Part shown: piece by piece, positions 32,698 through 42,912 of the stretch
Numbering within the stretch: position 1 is the stretch's first letter
Layout: every line of letters begins with the position of its first letter
From: CAYVUM01 sp964619055
GTDB lineage: Bacteria > Pseudomonadota > Alphaproteobacteria > Rhodospirillales > Defluviicoccaceae
Reading direction: 5' to 3'
Assembly: GCA_964619055.1 (NCBI GenBank)
Contig: CAZUDB010000015.1
Location: forward strand, 1 to 62,074
Length of the DNA: 62,074 nt
Program-made: the position numbers and the translations under genes
The notes under the pieces: model-generated
What the model was told of the DNA's origin: nothing
Seen by the model: only the letters and a program-made list of their open reading frames with translations
Database searches by the model: none

Positions 32698-33702
32698 TTA
32701 TGCCATGTACGGGCTTTTGTAGCTTTCCAGAACCTTGATGTAATTGGCCCGCTCAAACGCTCCCGGGTTGCCCACCTTGCTTTGGCTCATGGAGCCCTTC
32801 AATTGTGTGACGGACTCATAGTCACGTCGGTCCATCCATGACTCCAGCTCCTCGCGCAGCGTCTTGAGATAGCCGGCACCATGGCGGAGCAGGGCGGAGG
32901 TGCTCATCACCACGTCCGCTCCGGCGAGTAGGTACTTAACCACTTCCCGACCGCTCTCTACCCCCCGGGTGGCGGCGAGCGAACAGGCGATCCGGCCGTG
33001 CAGGATCGCGATCCACATCAGCGGCAGGCGGATTTCTGAGGCCGATGACAGCTCCAGATTGGGCTCGACCTCCAAGGCTTCCAGGTCGAAATCGGGCTGA
33101 TAGAAGCGATTGAACAGAACGAGGCCATCGGCCCCGGCCTCCACGAAGCGCTGGGCCATCTCACCCGTGGCGGAGAAGAACGGGTTCAGCTTGACGGCCA
33201 CGGGAACGGAGACCGCGGCCTTGACCTTGAGCACCACGTCCAGATAGCGCTCCTCCACCTCCCGGCCCGTGAGGGACAGGTCCGCCGGGATATAGAACAC
33301 GTTCAACTCGATGGCCTTGGCGCCGGCACCTTCGATCTCGCGGGCATAGTCCGTCCAACCGCGATTTGTGACGCCATTGAGGCTACCGATGATCGGAACG
33401 CTGCAGGCTTCGGACGCGCGACGGATCAGGTTCAGGTATTGGTCCGGGCCGACGCGATAATCGCCCACATCGGGGAAGTAGCTGACGGCCTCACCGAAGC
33501 TCTCGGTCCCGGCAGCGGTCAGGTAGTCCAGGGCTTCGTTTTCTTTGATCAACTGTTCTTCGAACAGGGAGAATAGGACGACCGCAGCGGCGCCGGCATC
33601 CTCCAGTCGCTTGATCCCGTCCAGGGTACCCGACAGGGGGCCGGCCGAGGCCACCAGCGGGTGGTCCAAAGGCATGCCGAGATAGGTGGTCTTCAGGTCC
33701 AT
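32698..33702 (-). CDS. Dihydroorotate dehydrogenase-like flavoprotein
   Basis: A 334-residue FMN-binding TIM-barrel protein of the DHOD/PreA-like group: DLKTTYLGMPLDHPLVASAGPLSGTLDGIKRLEDAGAAAVVLFSLFEEQ at the start, IELNVFYIP and VPVAVKLNPFFS in the middle, and GLVLFNRFYQPDFDLEALE. It lacks a clear pyrimidine-operon context. Its place after a PFOR gene suggests a ferredoxin- or flavin-linked reductase rather than de novo pyrimidine synthesis. GGAGGAAG lies upstream of the chosen ATG; it follows the PFOR stop by 36 bp. Confidence 0.85.
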   Translation of the reverse strand: MDLKTTYLGMPLDHPLVASAGPLSGTLDGIKRLEDAGAAAVVLFSLFEEQLIKENEALDYLTAAGTESFGEAVSYFPDVGDYRVGPDQYLNLIRRASEACSVPIIGSLNGVTNRGWTDYAREIEGAGAKAIELNVFYIPADLSLTGREVEERYLDVVLKVKAAVSVPVAVKLNPFFSATGEMAQRFVEAGADGLVLFNRFYQPDFDLEALEVEPNLELSSASEIRLPLMWIAILHGRIACSLAATRGVESGREVVKYLLAGADVVMSTSALLRHGAGYLKTLREELESWMDRRDYESVTQLKGSMSQSKVGNPGAFERANYIKVLESYKSPYMA

Positions 33703-33738
33703 CGCTTCCTCCGTTGCCAGCACTAGCGGCGTTAGCCG

Positions 33739-36700
33739 TCAGGCCTGGTGCATGGCGGCCATCTCTTCGTAGAGCCGCCATTTTTGATCCACAGCCTGCT
33801 GTGCCAGCTCCATCAGCTGCTTGGCCTCTCCCGGGTTGGTCAGATACAGCATTCGATAGCGGAGTTCGTTCTCCGCATATTCCGAGAGCTTCATGGTGGG
33901 CCGCGGCGAGTCCAAGGAGAACGGATTCTCACCAGCTAGGCGCACCTCCGGGTTGTAGCGAACAAGCGGCCAATGGCCGCAGTGAACGGCCTTGCTTTGC
34001 TGGTCCAGGCCGTTTTGCATGTTGATGCCGTGGGCGATGCAGTGGCTGTAGGCCAGAATCAGCGAGGTGCCTTCATAGGCTTCGGCCTCGCGGAAGGCGA
34101 GCAGCGTTTGCTGTGGATTGGCGCCAAGTGCCACGCGCGCCACATAGACGTTGCCATAGCTGATCGCCTGCAGGGCCAAGTCTTTCTTGCCCACATGCTT
34201 GCCGGCGTTGGCGAACTTGGCGACGGCGCCGATCGGAGTGGACTTCGACGCTTGCCCGCCCGTGTTGGAGTACACCTCCGTGTCGAGCACGAGGATGTTG
34301 ATGTTGCGGCTGGAGGCGAGGACGTGGTCCACGCCGGACGAGCCGATGTCATAGGCCCAGCCATCGCCACCGACGATCCAAACACTACGACGCACCAGGT
34401 GATCGGCCAGCGTCTGCAACTGGCGCATCGCTGGTGTCACCGGCATGGCCGCCAGTTTCTCCTTCAATGCACCAACCCGAACACGCTGCTCGCGCACCTC
34501 CGACTCCGTTCGCTGCGTGGCGCCAAGGATGGCCTCCACAAGATCGCCGCCGACGTCGCCGGCCATTTCCTGTAGAAGTCGGTGGGCGGTGGCGAGCGCC
34601 TGATCGGCTGCGAGCCGCATGCCGAAGCCGAATTCCGCGTTGTCCTCAAAGAGAGAGTTGGCCCAGGCCGGACCGCGCCCCTCGCTGTCCTGGGCCCATG
34701 GCGTCGTCGGCAGGTTGCCGCCGTAAATGGAGGAGCAGCCGGTGGCGTTGGCAACCATCAGGCGGTCACCGAACAGTTGGGACAACGTTTTGACGTAGGG
34801 CGTTTCGCCGCAGCCGGCACAGGCGCCGGAGAACTCGAACAACGGCTCCAGGAATTGGACACCGCGCACGGTCGAGAAATCGACCCGCGAGCGATCGTTA
34901 ATCGGCAACGTTTCAAAGAACTGAATGCTCTCCCGCTCGCCCTCCAGGATTGGATCCTTCCAATCCATGTTGATCGCCTTCTTGCCGACCGCTTCTTTGC
35001 TCTTGGCCGGGCAAACCTCGACACACAGCGCGCAGCCCGTGCAGTCCTCCACATAGATTTGCAGGGTGTAGCGCGTGTCCGGGAAGCCGCGAATGTCGAT
35101 GGGCGCCGACTTGAAGGCGTCCGGTGCGTTGTCCAGATGGCTCTGGTTATAAAGCTTGGAGCGGATTACGCCGTGCGGGCAGACGAAGCTGCAATTGCCG
35201 CACTGGATGCAGATATCGGGCTCCCAGATCGGCACGAATTGGGAGATGTTACGCTTCTCCCATCGGGTCGTGCCCGTGGGGAACGTGCCGTCCACGGGCA
35301 ACGCGCTCACCGGCAACTCGTCGCCGCGGTTCGCCATCATCATCGCCGTCACGGATTTGACGAATTCGGGCGCCGCATCCGGCACCACGGCCGGGCGTTC
35401 GGTCGTGCTCGTGACGGAGGTCGGAATCTTGACCTCATGGAGGTTGGCGATGGTGTGATCGACCGCTTCGAAATTGCGTTTGACGACTTCCTCACCCTTC
35501 TTGCCGTAGGTCTTCTCGATGGACGACTTGATTTTGGCGATGGCCTTGTCCTTCGGCATGACCCCGGAAATGGCGAAGAAGCACGTCTGCATGATCGTAT
35601 TGGTGCGTGTGCCCATGCCGGTTTCGCGGGCGACCTTGGCGCCGTCGATGACGTACAGCTTGAGCCCCTTGTCGATGATCTGCTGTTGGACGGGGCGGGG
35701 GATCTCGTCCCAGACTTCTTCGGGACCAAAGGGGCTGTTGAACAGGACGGTCGCACCCGGTGCCGCTTGGCTTAGGACGTCGTTTTTCAGAACGAAGCCC
35801 CACTGGTGAACGCCGACAAAGTTGGCCGCCTGGATCAGATAGGTGGAGCGGATCGGGGCGCTGCCGAAGCGAACGTGGCTGACGGTTTGGGAGCCGGACT
35901 TCTTTGAATCGTAGACGAAGTAGCCTTGGGCGAAGAACTCGGGATCGTCGCCGATAATCTTGATGGTGTTCTTGTTGGCGCCCACTGTGCCGTCGGCGCC
36001 CAATCCGTAGAACATGGCGCGGATGACATCGTCGCCTTCCGTGGTGAAGGTAACGTCATAGTCCAGGCTGGTGTGAGAGACATCGTCGACGATGCCAACC
36101 GTATAGTGGTTCTTCGGCTGGTCCTTGCCAACCTCGTCCAACGCGGCCTTGACCATCGCGGGCGTGAACTCCTTGGAGGACAGGCCATAACGCCCACCCG
36201 TAACACGCGGCATGGTTGCCATCGGCAAGCGGCCCGTTGCCGCCGCCTCACCCAATGCCACAATGACGTCGGCGTACAACGGCTCGCCCGTTGCGCCCGG
36301 CTCCTTGCAGCGATCCAGAACCGTGATCGCCTTGGTGGTCTTTGGCAGCGCACTGAGAAAATGGTCCGAGGAGAACGGGCGATAGAGGTGGACCTGGACC
36401 ATGCCGACCTTTTCGCCTTTAGCGGCCAGGAACTCAACGGTCTCCCGGCCGGCTTCCGCACCGGAGCCCATGATCACCAGGACACGCTCGGCATCAGGGG
36501 CGCCGAAGTAGTCGAACAGTTTGTAAGTGCGTCCCGTCAGGCCTGCGAACTTATCCATTGCGGCTTCAACGATGGCGGGTACGCGGGCGTAGAACGGGTT
36601 GATGGCTTCGCGCGCCTGGAAGTAGACGTCCGGGTTTTGTGCCGTGCCGCGGATCACCGGGTTGTCCGGGTTCAGGGCCCGGCGCCGGTGGGCCAGAACC

Positions 36701-37299
36701 AGGTCCTCGTCGATCATCTCGCGCAGCACGCTGTCGGGCAGCAGCTCAAGCTTATTGACCTCGTGGGAGGTGCGGAAGCCATCGAAGAAGTGCAGGACCG
36801 GGATCCGCGATTCAAGCGTTGCGGCCTGAGCGATCAGCGCCATGTCATGGGCTTCCTGCACCGAACTGGAGGCCAGCATCGACCAGCCGCAGGCACGTAC
36901 CGCCATGACGTCGGCATGGTCCCCGAAGATCGACAGGGCGTGGGTGGCGAGCGAGCGGGCGGCCACGTGGAACACAGCACTGGTCAGCTCGCCCGCGATC
37001 TTGAACATGTTGGGGATCATCAGCATGAGCCCCTGGGAGGCGGTGAACGTCGTGGTCAGCGCACCGGCCTGGAGGGCGCCGTGAACCGTTCCGGCCGCTC
37101 CGGCCTCGCTTTGCAGCTCCTCCACCACGGGCACATTGCCCCAGAGGTTCTTGCGGCCTTCGCTTGCCCACTGGTCTGCCAGCTCCGCCATCGTGGAAGA
37201 CGGCGTGATCGGGTAGATGGCGCAGACCTCGTTGAGCCGAAAGGCCACATGGGCAGCGGCCTCATTGCCGTCGATGGTCGTGAAAGTCCGCTCGGACAT
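33739..37299 (-). CDS. nifJ: Pyruvate:ferredoxin (flavodoxin) oxidoreductase
   Basis: A 1186-residue single-chain PFOR, close to the usual 1170-1200. It has the N-terminal pyruvate-binding domain (CAIYPITPSSTMAELADQW), a CoA-binding middle, two 4Fe-4S motifs (CIQCGNCSFVCP and CTGCALCVEVCP), and a C-terminal TPP domain (GCAGCGETPYVKTLSQLFGDRL; SNTGGQASKSTP). It converts pyruvate and CoA to acetyl-CoA and CO2, reducing ferredoxin or flavodoxin, or the reverse. GGAGGAAG lies 3-4 bases before the ATG. It is the middle gene of a three-gene minus-strand operon; no nif genes are in view. Confidence 0.96.
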   Translation of the reverse strand: MSERTFTTIDGNEAAAHVAFRLNEVCAIYPITPSSTMAELADQWASEGRKNLWGNVPVVEELQSEAGAAGTVHGALQAGALTTTFTASQGLMLMIPNMFKIAGELTSAVFHVAARSLATHALSIFGDHADVMAVRACGWSMLASSSVQEAHDMALIAQAATLESRIPVLHFFDGFRTSHEVNKLELLPDSVLREMIDEDLVLAHRRRALNPDNPVIRGTAQNPDVYFQAREAINPFYARVPAIVEAAMDKFAGLTGRTYKLFDYFGAPDAERVLVIMGSGAEAGRETVEFLAAKGEKVGMVQVHLYRPFSSDHFLSALPKTTKAITVLDRCKEPGATGEPLYADVIVALGEAAATGRLPMATMPRVTGGRYGLSSKEFTPAMVKAALDEVGKDQPKNHYTVGIVDDVSHTSLDYDVTFTTEGDDVIRAMFYGLGADGTVGANKNTIKIIGDDPEFFAQGYFVYDSKKSGSQTVSHVRFGSAPIRSTYLIQAANFVGVHQWGFVLKNDVLSQAAPGATVLFNSPFGPEEVWDEIPRPVQQQIIDKGLKLYVIDGAKVARETGMGTRTNTIMQTCFFAISGVMPKDKAIAKIKSSIEKTYGKKGEEVVKRNFEAVDHTIANLHEVKIPTSVTSTTERPAVVPDAAPEFVKSVTAMMMANRGDELPVSALPVDGTFPTGTTRWEKRNISQFVPIWEPDICIQCGNCSFVCPHGVIRSKLYNQSHLDNAPDAFKSAPIDIRGFPDTRYTLQIYVEDCTGCALCVEVCPAKSKEAVGKKAINMDWKDPILEGERESIQFFETLPINDRSRVDFSTVRGVQFLEPLFEFSGACAGCGETPYVKTLSQLFGDRLMVANATGCSSIYGGNLPTTPWAQDSEGRGPAWANSLFEDNAEFGFGMRLAADQALATAHRLLQEMAGDVGGDLVEAILGATQRTESEVREQRVRVGALKEKLAAMPVTPAMRQLQTLADHLVRRSVWIVGGDGWAYDIGSSGVDHVLASSRNINILVLDTEVYSNTGGQASKSTPIGAVAKFANAGKHVGKKDLALQAISYGNVYVARVALGANPQQTLLAFREAEAYEGTSLILAYSHCIAHGINMQNGLDQQSKAVHCGHWPLVRYNPEVRLAGENPFSLDSPRPTMKLSEYAENELRYRMLYLTNPGEAKQLMELAQQAVDQKWRLYEEMAAMHQA

Positions 37300-37416
37300 G
37301 GTCTTCCTCCGCTGCCCTGCCGGGCCGTCGTCTCTCCGGGCTCGGCGCCGCATCGCCGCATGCCGTGCCCATTGGTTCCGACTGTGTTGTTCCCAACGAT
37401 TTACGTTATGGTGCCG

Positions 37417-39075
37417 TCAGGTGTCGCCGCTGGGCGCGGCAACGGCCGCAGGTGGTTCCTTGATCATTTCAATGGCGTGGCACGGGCACTGCTCGTAGCA
37501 GACAGCGCAGCCCGTGCAGAGATCGTAGTTGTACTCATAGCGCTTGCCGGGCCCCAGTTTGATAATGGCATCCTCCGGGCAGGCACCGAAGCAACCGTCG
37601 CATTCAAAGCAATTGCCGCATGAGAGGCAGCGTTTGGATTCATAGGTGGCTTCTTTTTCGCTAAGGCCACCGACGACTTCATCGAACGAGCTCTTGCGTT
37701 TGGCGATTTCCAGATGCCCCTGTGGACGCTGCGCGGCGTCAGTGTAGAACCAGAGGTTGAGTTTCTCGAACGTAGCCAAGTCGGCCGGCCGCGGTGCCTG
37801 GTACACCTCGCCGCGTAAATAGGCATCGATGTTGCGCGCCGCCTTCTTGCCGTGTCCAACGCCAATGGTGGCCGTTCGCTCCGACGGCACCATGTCGCCA
37901 CCGGCGAACAGACCCGGGGAGCCGGTCATCATGTTGTGGTCCACCAAGACGGTGCCGTCACGCTCCATCTCGATCCCCGGCACGCCCTTCAAGAACGCCG
38001 TATCGGTATCCTGGCCGAGGGCCAGGATCAGGTCATCGGCCTCGATCGTCTCGATCTCGCCCGTGGGCCTTGGCCGGCCCGTTTCCGGGTCGATCTCCAT
38101 GACCTCGACCGTGAAGCCCTTCTCATCCATCGATTTGATGGTGCGCAGCCAGTGGATCTTGACCCCTTCTTCGAGGGCTTCGTCGGCCTCGAAATCGTGA
38201 GCGGGCATGTGCTCGCGGTCCCGGCGATAGATGATCATGGGGTCGTGGCCGAGACGCATGGCCGTGCGGGCCGCGTCCATGGCGGTGTTGCCGCCGCCGT
38301 AGATGGCCACCTTGCGGCCGAGCTTCGGTGGATCACCATGCTCGACACCCTTCAGGAAGCTGATGGCATCGTAAATCTTGCTGGCATCGCGGCCCGGGAT
38401 ATCGGTGCGCTTCGACAAGTGGGCGCCGACCGCAACGAACACGGCGTCGAAGCCGCCCTCGGTGCGTTCCTTGTGCAGATCCTCAACCTTGTGGTTGAGG
38501 GTGATCTTGACGCCCTGCTTCTCGATCCGCACCACCTCGCCATCCAGCACATCGCGCGGCAGGCGGTAGGAGGGAATGCCGAAGTGCATCATGCCGCCGG
38601 CAACCGGACCGGCGTCGCGGATCTCGACGGTGTGCCCCATGAGGGAGAGATGATGGGCGCAGGAGAGGCCGCTGGGGCCCGCACCAACGACCAGCACCTT
38701 CTTGCCGCTGGCGGGGGCCTTGATCTCCGGCACCCAGCCTTCGGCCAGCGCCTTGTCACCCAGAAACCGCTCCACGGCGTGGATGGTGACAGACCCGTCC
38801 AGGCGGTCGCGGTTGCAGTTGCTTTCGCACGGGTGATAGCAAATGCGGCCGTGGACGGCGGGCAGGGGGTTGTCCTGCAGGATCTGCTCCCACGCCTCGC
38901 GGAAGCGTCCGGCCTCTGCATGGGCGAGCCAAGCCTGGATGTTCTCGCCCGCGGGGCAAGCGTTGTTGCAGGGCGGCAGCAGGTCGACATAGATCGGCCG
39001 GCGCATCCTTGTCGCCCCGGTGTGGCGCTTGCGCGAGAGGTCGGGCGGCCGCGTCAGATCAGTGGGCTGGTTCAT
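37417..39075 (-). CDS. GltD-like NAD(P)H/ferredoxin oxidoreductase
   Basis: A 552-residue FAD/NAD(P) and Fe-S protein. The N-terminus has the GltD-type Cys cluster (LPPCNNACPAGENIQAW, ICYHPCESNCNR), followed by the FAD site VLVVGAGPSGLSCA and the NAD(P) site VAIYGGGNTAMDAA. The C-terminal extension has two 4Fe-4S motifs (CLSCGNCFECDGCFGACP and CTGCAVCYEQCPCHA). No large GltB subunit is present, so electron transfer between NAD(P)H and the ferredoxin used by the PFOR is the likely role. GGAGAGG precedes the ATG; the PFOR start is 117 bp further on. Confidence 0.9.
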   Translation of the reverse strand: MNQPTDLTRPPDLSRKRHTGATRMRRPIYVDLLPPCNNACPAGENIQAWLAHAEAGRFREAWEQILQDNPLPAVHGRICYHPCESNCNRDRLDGSVTIHAVERFLGDKALAEGWVPEIKAPASGKKVLVVGAGPSGLSCAHHLSLMGHTVEIRDAGPVAGGMMHFGIPSYRLPRDVLDGEVVRIEKQGVKITLNHKVEDLHKERTEGGFDAVFVAVGAHLSKRTDIPGRDASKIYDAISFLKGVEHGDPPKLGRKVAIYGGGNTAMDAARTAMRLGHDPMIIYRRDREHMPAHDFEADEALEEGVKIHWLRTIKSMDEKGFTVEVMEIDPETGRPRPTGEIETIEADDLILALGQDTDTAFLKGVPGIEMERDGTVLVDHNMMTGSPGLFAGGDMVPSERTATIGVGHGKKAARNIDAYLRGEVYQAPRPADLATFEKLNLWFYTDAAQRPQGHLEIAKRKSSFDEVVGGLSEKEATYESKRCLSCGNCFECDGCFGACPEDAIIKLGPGKRYEYNYDLCTGCAVCYEQCPCHAIEMIKEPPAAVAAPSGDT

Positions 39076-39542
39076 GCGGGTATCCTCTCCTCCGAAGCTC
39101 GCGAACCGGGCGTGGCACGCGTGTCCTGGCCGGGTGCCCGGCGGACCGAAGCGGCGTTGGCTGGCAGCGTGGCGGCCGGGGGGCGCCGGAGGGGATGTGC
39201 GCTGTTCGCGGTGACCTGACTCGTGCGTCGGTTGTCCGCGCGCGGATCATTCCTTCCCAGCCGTTTGTTGTCGCTCATTCTGACGTTCGGGATCAGCTGC
39301 GCGGTTTGTTGCCCTTAATGGACACGTTGGTCGTCTGTGCTGCTCCCATCTGCTATCCGTCACCTTAGCGGGCTCAGGGGTTCGAAACAAGCGTTCGCCC
39401 CGAGCAAGTCCACCTCAAAAACACAGGGGAGATAGCGGTTATTCGCAACCCCCCTGGACAACATTGGCTCTGCTCTTGACGGTAAGGTGCCACCCGTGAT
39501 GCCGTCCAGCCAGACAGGGCATGGGATTACGGGGAGGCTTCC
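39076..39542. other. Divergent region, redox operon/NnrU
   Basis: About 467 bp with promoters expected for both flanking genes. I see no FNR box with confidence, no small gene and no terminator. Confidence 0.35.
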
Positions 39543-40238
39543 ATGACGGGAACGGTTGTCGGCGCGGCGATTGCCATGATCGTGTTTGTTGCGACCCACA
39601 TCGTGCCCTCGCTGCCGGCGATCCGCGGCCCGCTCGTCGGCGTGTTGGGCGAGTGGGGCTTTCGCATTGCTTACTCGATCGTCTCGCTGATCACGCTCTT
39701 CTGGGCGATCATCGCGTTCAACGACGCCCCTTACGTCGAGGTCTGGTTTCCGGCGGTCGCGCTTCAGCATTTAACGCTCACGGTCATGCCGGTGGCGATC
39801 TTCTTCGTCGTTTGCGGTCTCACCACACCGAACCCAACCATCACAGGCCTCGACACCCGATCCATCGCCGACCGCGGCCCTATCGGCGTCCTCAAGATCA
39901 CCCGCCATCCGATGATGTGGGCGGTCACGCTGTGGGCGGTTGTCCACCTCCTCGCCAGTGGCGATGCGGCATCCCTGTGGTTCTATGGCGGGCTCGCGGT
40001 TCTGGCGCTGGTCGGTGCCGCGATGATCGACCTCAAGAAGCGTCAAGGCGTGGGCGAGACCTGGGTGGCCTACGAGCGCCAGACCTCGTTCTTGCCGTTT
40101 GCGGCCATCGTCGCCGGGCGGACCCGGCTCCGCTTCAGCGAAATCGGCTGGTTACGCATCCTCGGATCGATTACCGTTTATGTGGCTCTCCTGGTCGTCC
40201 ACCCCTACCTGTTCGGCGTGAACCCCTGGCCGCTTTAG
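39543..40238 (+). CDS. NnrU-family membrane protein
   Basis: A 231-residue six-helix membrane protein of the NnrU family (isoprenylcysteine methyltransferase-like fold). FVATHIVPSLPAIRGPLVGVLGEWGFRIAYSIVS and ITRHPMMWAVTLWAVVHLLASGD are hallmarks. NnrU was linked to nitric oxide metabolism and heme handling in denitrifiers, but its activity is unclear. GGGGAGG lies 5 bases before the ATG. No nitrogen oxide reductase genes are nearby. Confidence 0.9.
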   Translation: MTGTVVGAAIAMIVFVATHIVPSLPAIRGPLVGVLGEWGFRIAYSIVSLITLFWAIIAFNDAPYVEVWFPAVALQHLTLTVMPVAIFFVVCGLTTPNPTITGLDTRSIADRGPIGVLKITRHPMMWAVTLWAVVHLLASGDAASLWFYGGLAVLALVGAAMIDLKKRQGVGETWVAYERQTSFLPFAAIVAGRTRLRFSEIGWLRILGSITVYVALLVVHPYLFGVNPWPL

Positions 40239-40251
40239 GCAGGTATGGTCG

Positions 40252-41556
40252 TCAAGCTTCGACCGTGAACAGTTCCAGCGGATCGGAAACGCCCTTCAGC
40301 GCGTGGAAACCGACGGAGCGCAGCCCCCTGGCGTCAAGCACCCGGGCGAAGGTTTCCGACACCACGATCGACGTCTCAAGACGCTTGCACATCCCTTCCA
40401 GCCGCGCCGCCTCGTTGGCGGCGGAGCCGATCACGGAGAACTCCAGCCGCGATGGCGTGCCGATGTTGCCGTACAGGACATCGCCCAGGTGCAAGCCGAT
40501 ACCAAATCGGATCAGCGCTTCACTGCGGCTCGCCCGGTCCGAATTGCAGGCGGCGATGCGTTCTTCCGCCATGCGGGCGGCGTTGAGTGCCGTTTCGCAG
40601 GCATGGACGTGTTCCGGGCATTCCCAGGGCTTGTCTGTTACGCCACCGATTGGGAAAATCGCCAACGCCGCGTCGCCGATGAACCGCAGTACCTCCCCGC
40701 CGTGTTCGATGACCGTGCCGGCCACGCCCTCGAAGTAGTCGTTGAGAAGGTCGAGGAACTGTTGGCGCGGCAGTCGCTCGGCGAGCGCGGTGGAGCTGCG
40801 CAGATCCGAAAACCAGATCACGGCGTGGATGGTTTCGCCATCGCCACGTTTGATGGCGCCCTCCATCACTCGCTTTCCGGAGCCCTTGCCCAGGTAGGTG
40901 TCGAGGATGGTTCGGGTGGTGCGTCGCGTTGCGTGGATTTCGACCAGGCGCGCCAAGATCGGTACCATTTGGTCGACGATGGCAAGCTCGATCGCGGTGA
41001 AGCCGCCCGGCCGGTCCGTGGCGAGTGTGATGGCATGGTTGCGGCCGTCCGACGTTGTGAGCCGCATGGCCACGTAATCCGTCCCCCCCTCCGCCTTCAG
41101 ATCCGCCAGGATCGGAAACTCGAGCTCCGCGTCCTCCCGGTCAAGCCGCCGCCGGACGGCGCCGGCGCCTTCAAACAACACGGCGTAGGGACTTTTCAGG
41201 TAGGCGTCCGTCTGAAGGATCTCGTGCTCAGGCAGGAACTCGGCGACGTGGTCGTCGCGACGGGTCCAGGTATAGGTGGCGCCCAAAAACTGTGGGTGCA
41301 GGGTCCGCAATGTCAGGCGCAAACGCATCAGCGGGATACCGCACTGTAGCATTCTGCGGCACAAGGCGCCGACCAATTGGCGGCTGTCCTCGATATCCCA
41401 CCCGGCCGTCAGCAACCACTCGACCATCGGGTTGCCGATCAGCGGCATTGCCTCGTCGAACTCTGTGTTGGCCACGGCCGAAGTGACATCGGGTGGAGCC
41501 GCGAGTTCTGATGATGCCGGTTGGAGAAGCTCCGGCGATGGGGCTGATTCGGCCAT
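40252..41556 (-). CDS. Class III adenylate/guanylate cyclase
   Basis: A 434-residue cytosolic cyclase. The C-terminal domain (about residues 245-430) has AVIWFSDLRSSTALAERLP with the first metal Asp, EVLRFIGDAALAIFP with the second, and GIGLHLGDVLYGNIGTPSRLEFSVIGSAANEAARLE. The N-terminal half resembles a sensor/GAF-like region (LIGNPMVEWLLTAGWDI; LRLTLRTLHPQFLGATYTW). The base-selecting Lys before GD is Arg here, so ATP or GTP preference is unclear. The start with GGGG upstream is chosen over a longer frame. It is convergent with the NnrU gene. Confidence 0.88.
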   Translation of the reverse strand: MAESAPSPELLQPASSELAAPPDVTSAVANTEFDEAMPLIGNPMVEWLLTAGWDIEDSRQLVGALCRRMLQCGIPLMRLRLTLRTLHPQFLGATYTWTRRDDHVAEFLPEHEILQTDAYLKSPYAVLFEGAGAVRRRLDREDAELEFPILADLKAEGGTDYVAMRLTTSDGRNHAITLATDRPGGFTAIELAIVDQMVPILARLVEIHATRRTTRTILDTYLGKGSGKRVMEGAIKRGDGETIHAVIWFSDLRSSTALAERLPRQQFLDLLNDYFEGVAGTVIEHGGEVLRFIGDAALAIFPIGGVTDKPWECPEHVHACETALNAARMAEERIAACNSDRASRSEALIRFGIGLHLGDVLYGNIGTPSRLEFSVIGSAANEAARLEGMCKRLETSIVVSETFARVLDARGLRSVGFHALKGVSDPLELFTVEA

Positions 41557-41723
41557 CGTAAAAACCCCCCGGGTGTCGGCGCCCAAACCCGTCGCTGATC
41601 TGGAAGTCAATTTTCCCGTCCGCCGCCTATATATGACAAGGGCCGATCCAGCGCCACGCCGGCCGGGGCACTTCGTGCCACCATAGACACGCAAGACATA
41701 CACAGGTTCGTGAGGTTGTTGCC

Positions 41724-42899
41724 ATGCCGGTCCTCGCAGAGATTGCCGCCCGACATCAGGAGATGACCCAATGGCGCCATCATCTGCACGCCTACCCGGA
41801 ACTGGCCTACGAGGAAGTCGACACCGCGGCTTTTGTGGTCGACCGCCTGCGGAGCTTCGGATTGGAGGTGCACCAGGGCTTAGCGCGCACGGGCGTCGTG
41901 GCCAGCGTGGTCAACGGCGATGGCCCCAGCATCGGGTTGCGCGCCGATATGGATGCGCTGCCCATGGCGGAGGCCAACACCTTCGCCCACCGCTCCCGCA
42001 AGGATGGGTGCATGCATGCCTGCGGGCATGATGGCCACACCACCATGCTTCTGGGCGCCGCCCGCTATTTGACCGAACACCCGCGGTTTCGCGGCACCGT
42101 CCACCTGATTTTCCAACCGGCCGAGGAGATGGCCGGTGGTGGTCGCGCCATGGTTGACGACGGCTTGTTCGAGCTTTTCCCCATGCAGTCGGTCTTTGGG
42201 ATGCACAACTGGCCCGGTCTTCCAGTCGGCCAGTTCGCAGTGTGCCCGGGGCCGATTATGGCGGCGGTGGACACCTTCGAGATCCACGTCCGCGGTCACG
42301 GGGGCCACGCCGCCATGCCGCATTTATGCTCGGACGTGATCGTCACTGCCGCGGCCATCGTCAATGCGTTGCAGACGGTCGTGAGCCGATCCACAGACCC
42401 CTTGGACGCCGCTGTGCTATCCGTGACTCAAGTGCATTCGGGCACGGCCTGGAACGTGTTGCCCGAAGAAGCCGTGCTGAGAGGCACGATGCGTTCGCTA
42501 AGGCAGCCCATTCGCGACGCCTTGATGGCGGGGATTAAGCGCGTGGCCGAATGTCAGGCCGTCGCTCACGGCGTGAGCGCGGACGTGCGGCTCATTCCCG
42601 GTTTTCCCGCGACTGTCAACGATCCCGGGGCTGTGCAGAAGGCCGTGGCCGCCGCATCGCTGGTGGTGGGCAGCGAGAACGTTAACGCGAGCACCCGTCC
42701 AAGCATGGGGGCCGAGGATTTCGGATTCATGCTCAGCGCTTGCCCTGGAGCCTACATCCACGTGGGTAACGGCTCGGACGTGGGGCCGGAGGGCGGTGGT
42801 TGCTCGCTACACAACCCGCGCTACGACTTCAACGACGCAATCCTGCCCATTGGGGCCAGCTATTGGGCGACCCTGGTGGAAACCCAATTGGCTCCTTGA
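41724..42899 (+). CDS. M20 amidohydrolase (hippurate hydrolase/N-acyl amino acid type)
   Basis: A 391-residue M20D-type amidohydrolase: HLHAYPELAYEEVDTAAFV, LRADMDALPMAE, CMHACGHDGHTTMLLGAA (metal-binding Cys and His), FQPAEEMAGGGRAM (catalytic Glu) and MGAEDFGFML near the end. The family removes acyl groups from amino acids, such as hippurate or N-acetyl amino acids. GAGG lies 9 bases before the ATG. It stands alone; the convergent small membrane gene ends 13 bp beyond. Confidence 0.93.
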   Translation: MPVLAEIAARHQEMTQWRHHLHAYPELAYEEVDTAAFVVDRLRSFGLEVHQGLARTGVVASVVNGDGPSIGLRADMDALPMAEANTFAHRSRKDGCMHACGHDGHTTMLLGAARYLTEHPRFRGTVHLIFQPAEEMAGGGRAMVDDGLFELFPMQSVFGMHNWPGLPVGQFAVCPGPIMAAVDTFEIHVRGHGGHAAMPHLCSDVIVTAAAIVNALQTVVSRSTDPLDAAVLSVTQVHSGTAWNVLPEEAVLRGTMRSLRQPIRDALMAGIKRVAECQAVAHGVSADVRLIPGFPATVNDPGAVQKAVAAASLVVGSENVNASTRPSMGAEDFGFMLSACPGAYIHVGNGSDVGPEGGGCSLHNPRYDFNDAILPIGASYWATLVETQLAP

Positions 42900-42912
42900 C
42901 GCTTTCGTTCCA

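Noticed and set aside
35926..37623. 565-codon plus-strand frame
   Set aside because: Antisense to the PFOR and oxidoreductase genes, no domain and no ribosome site.
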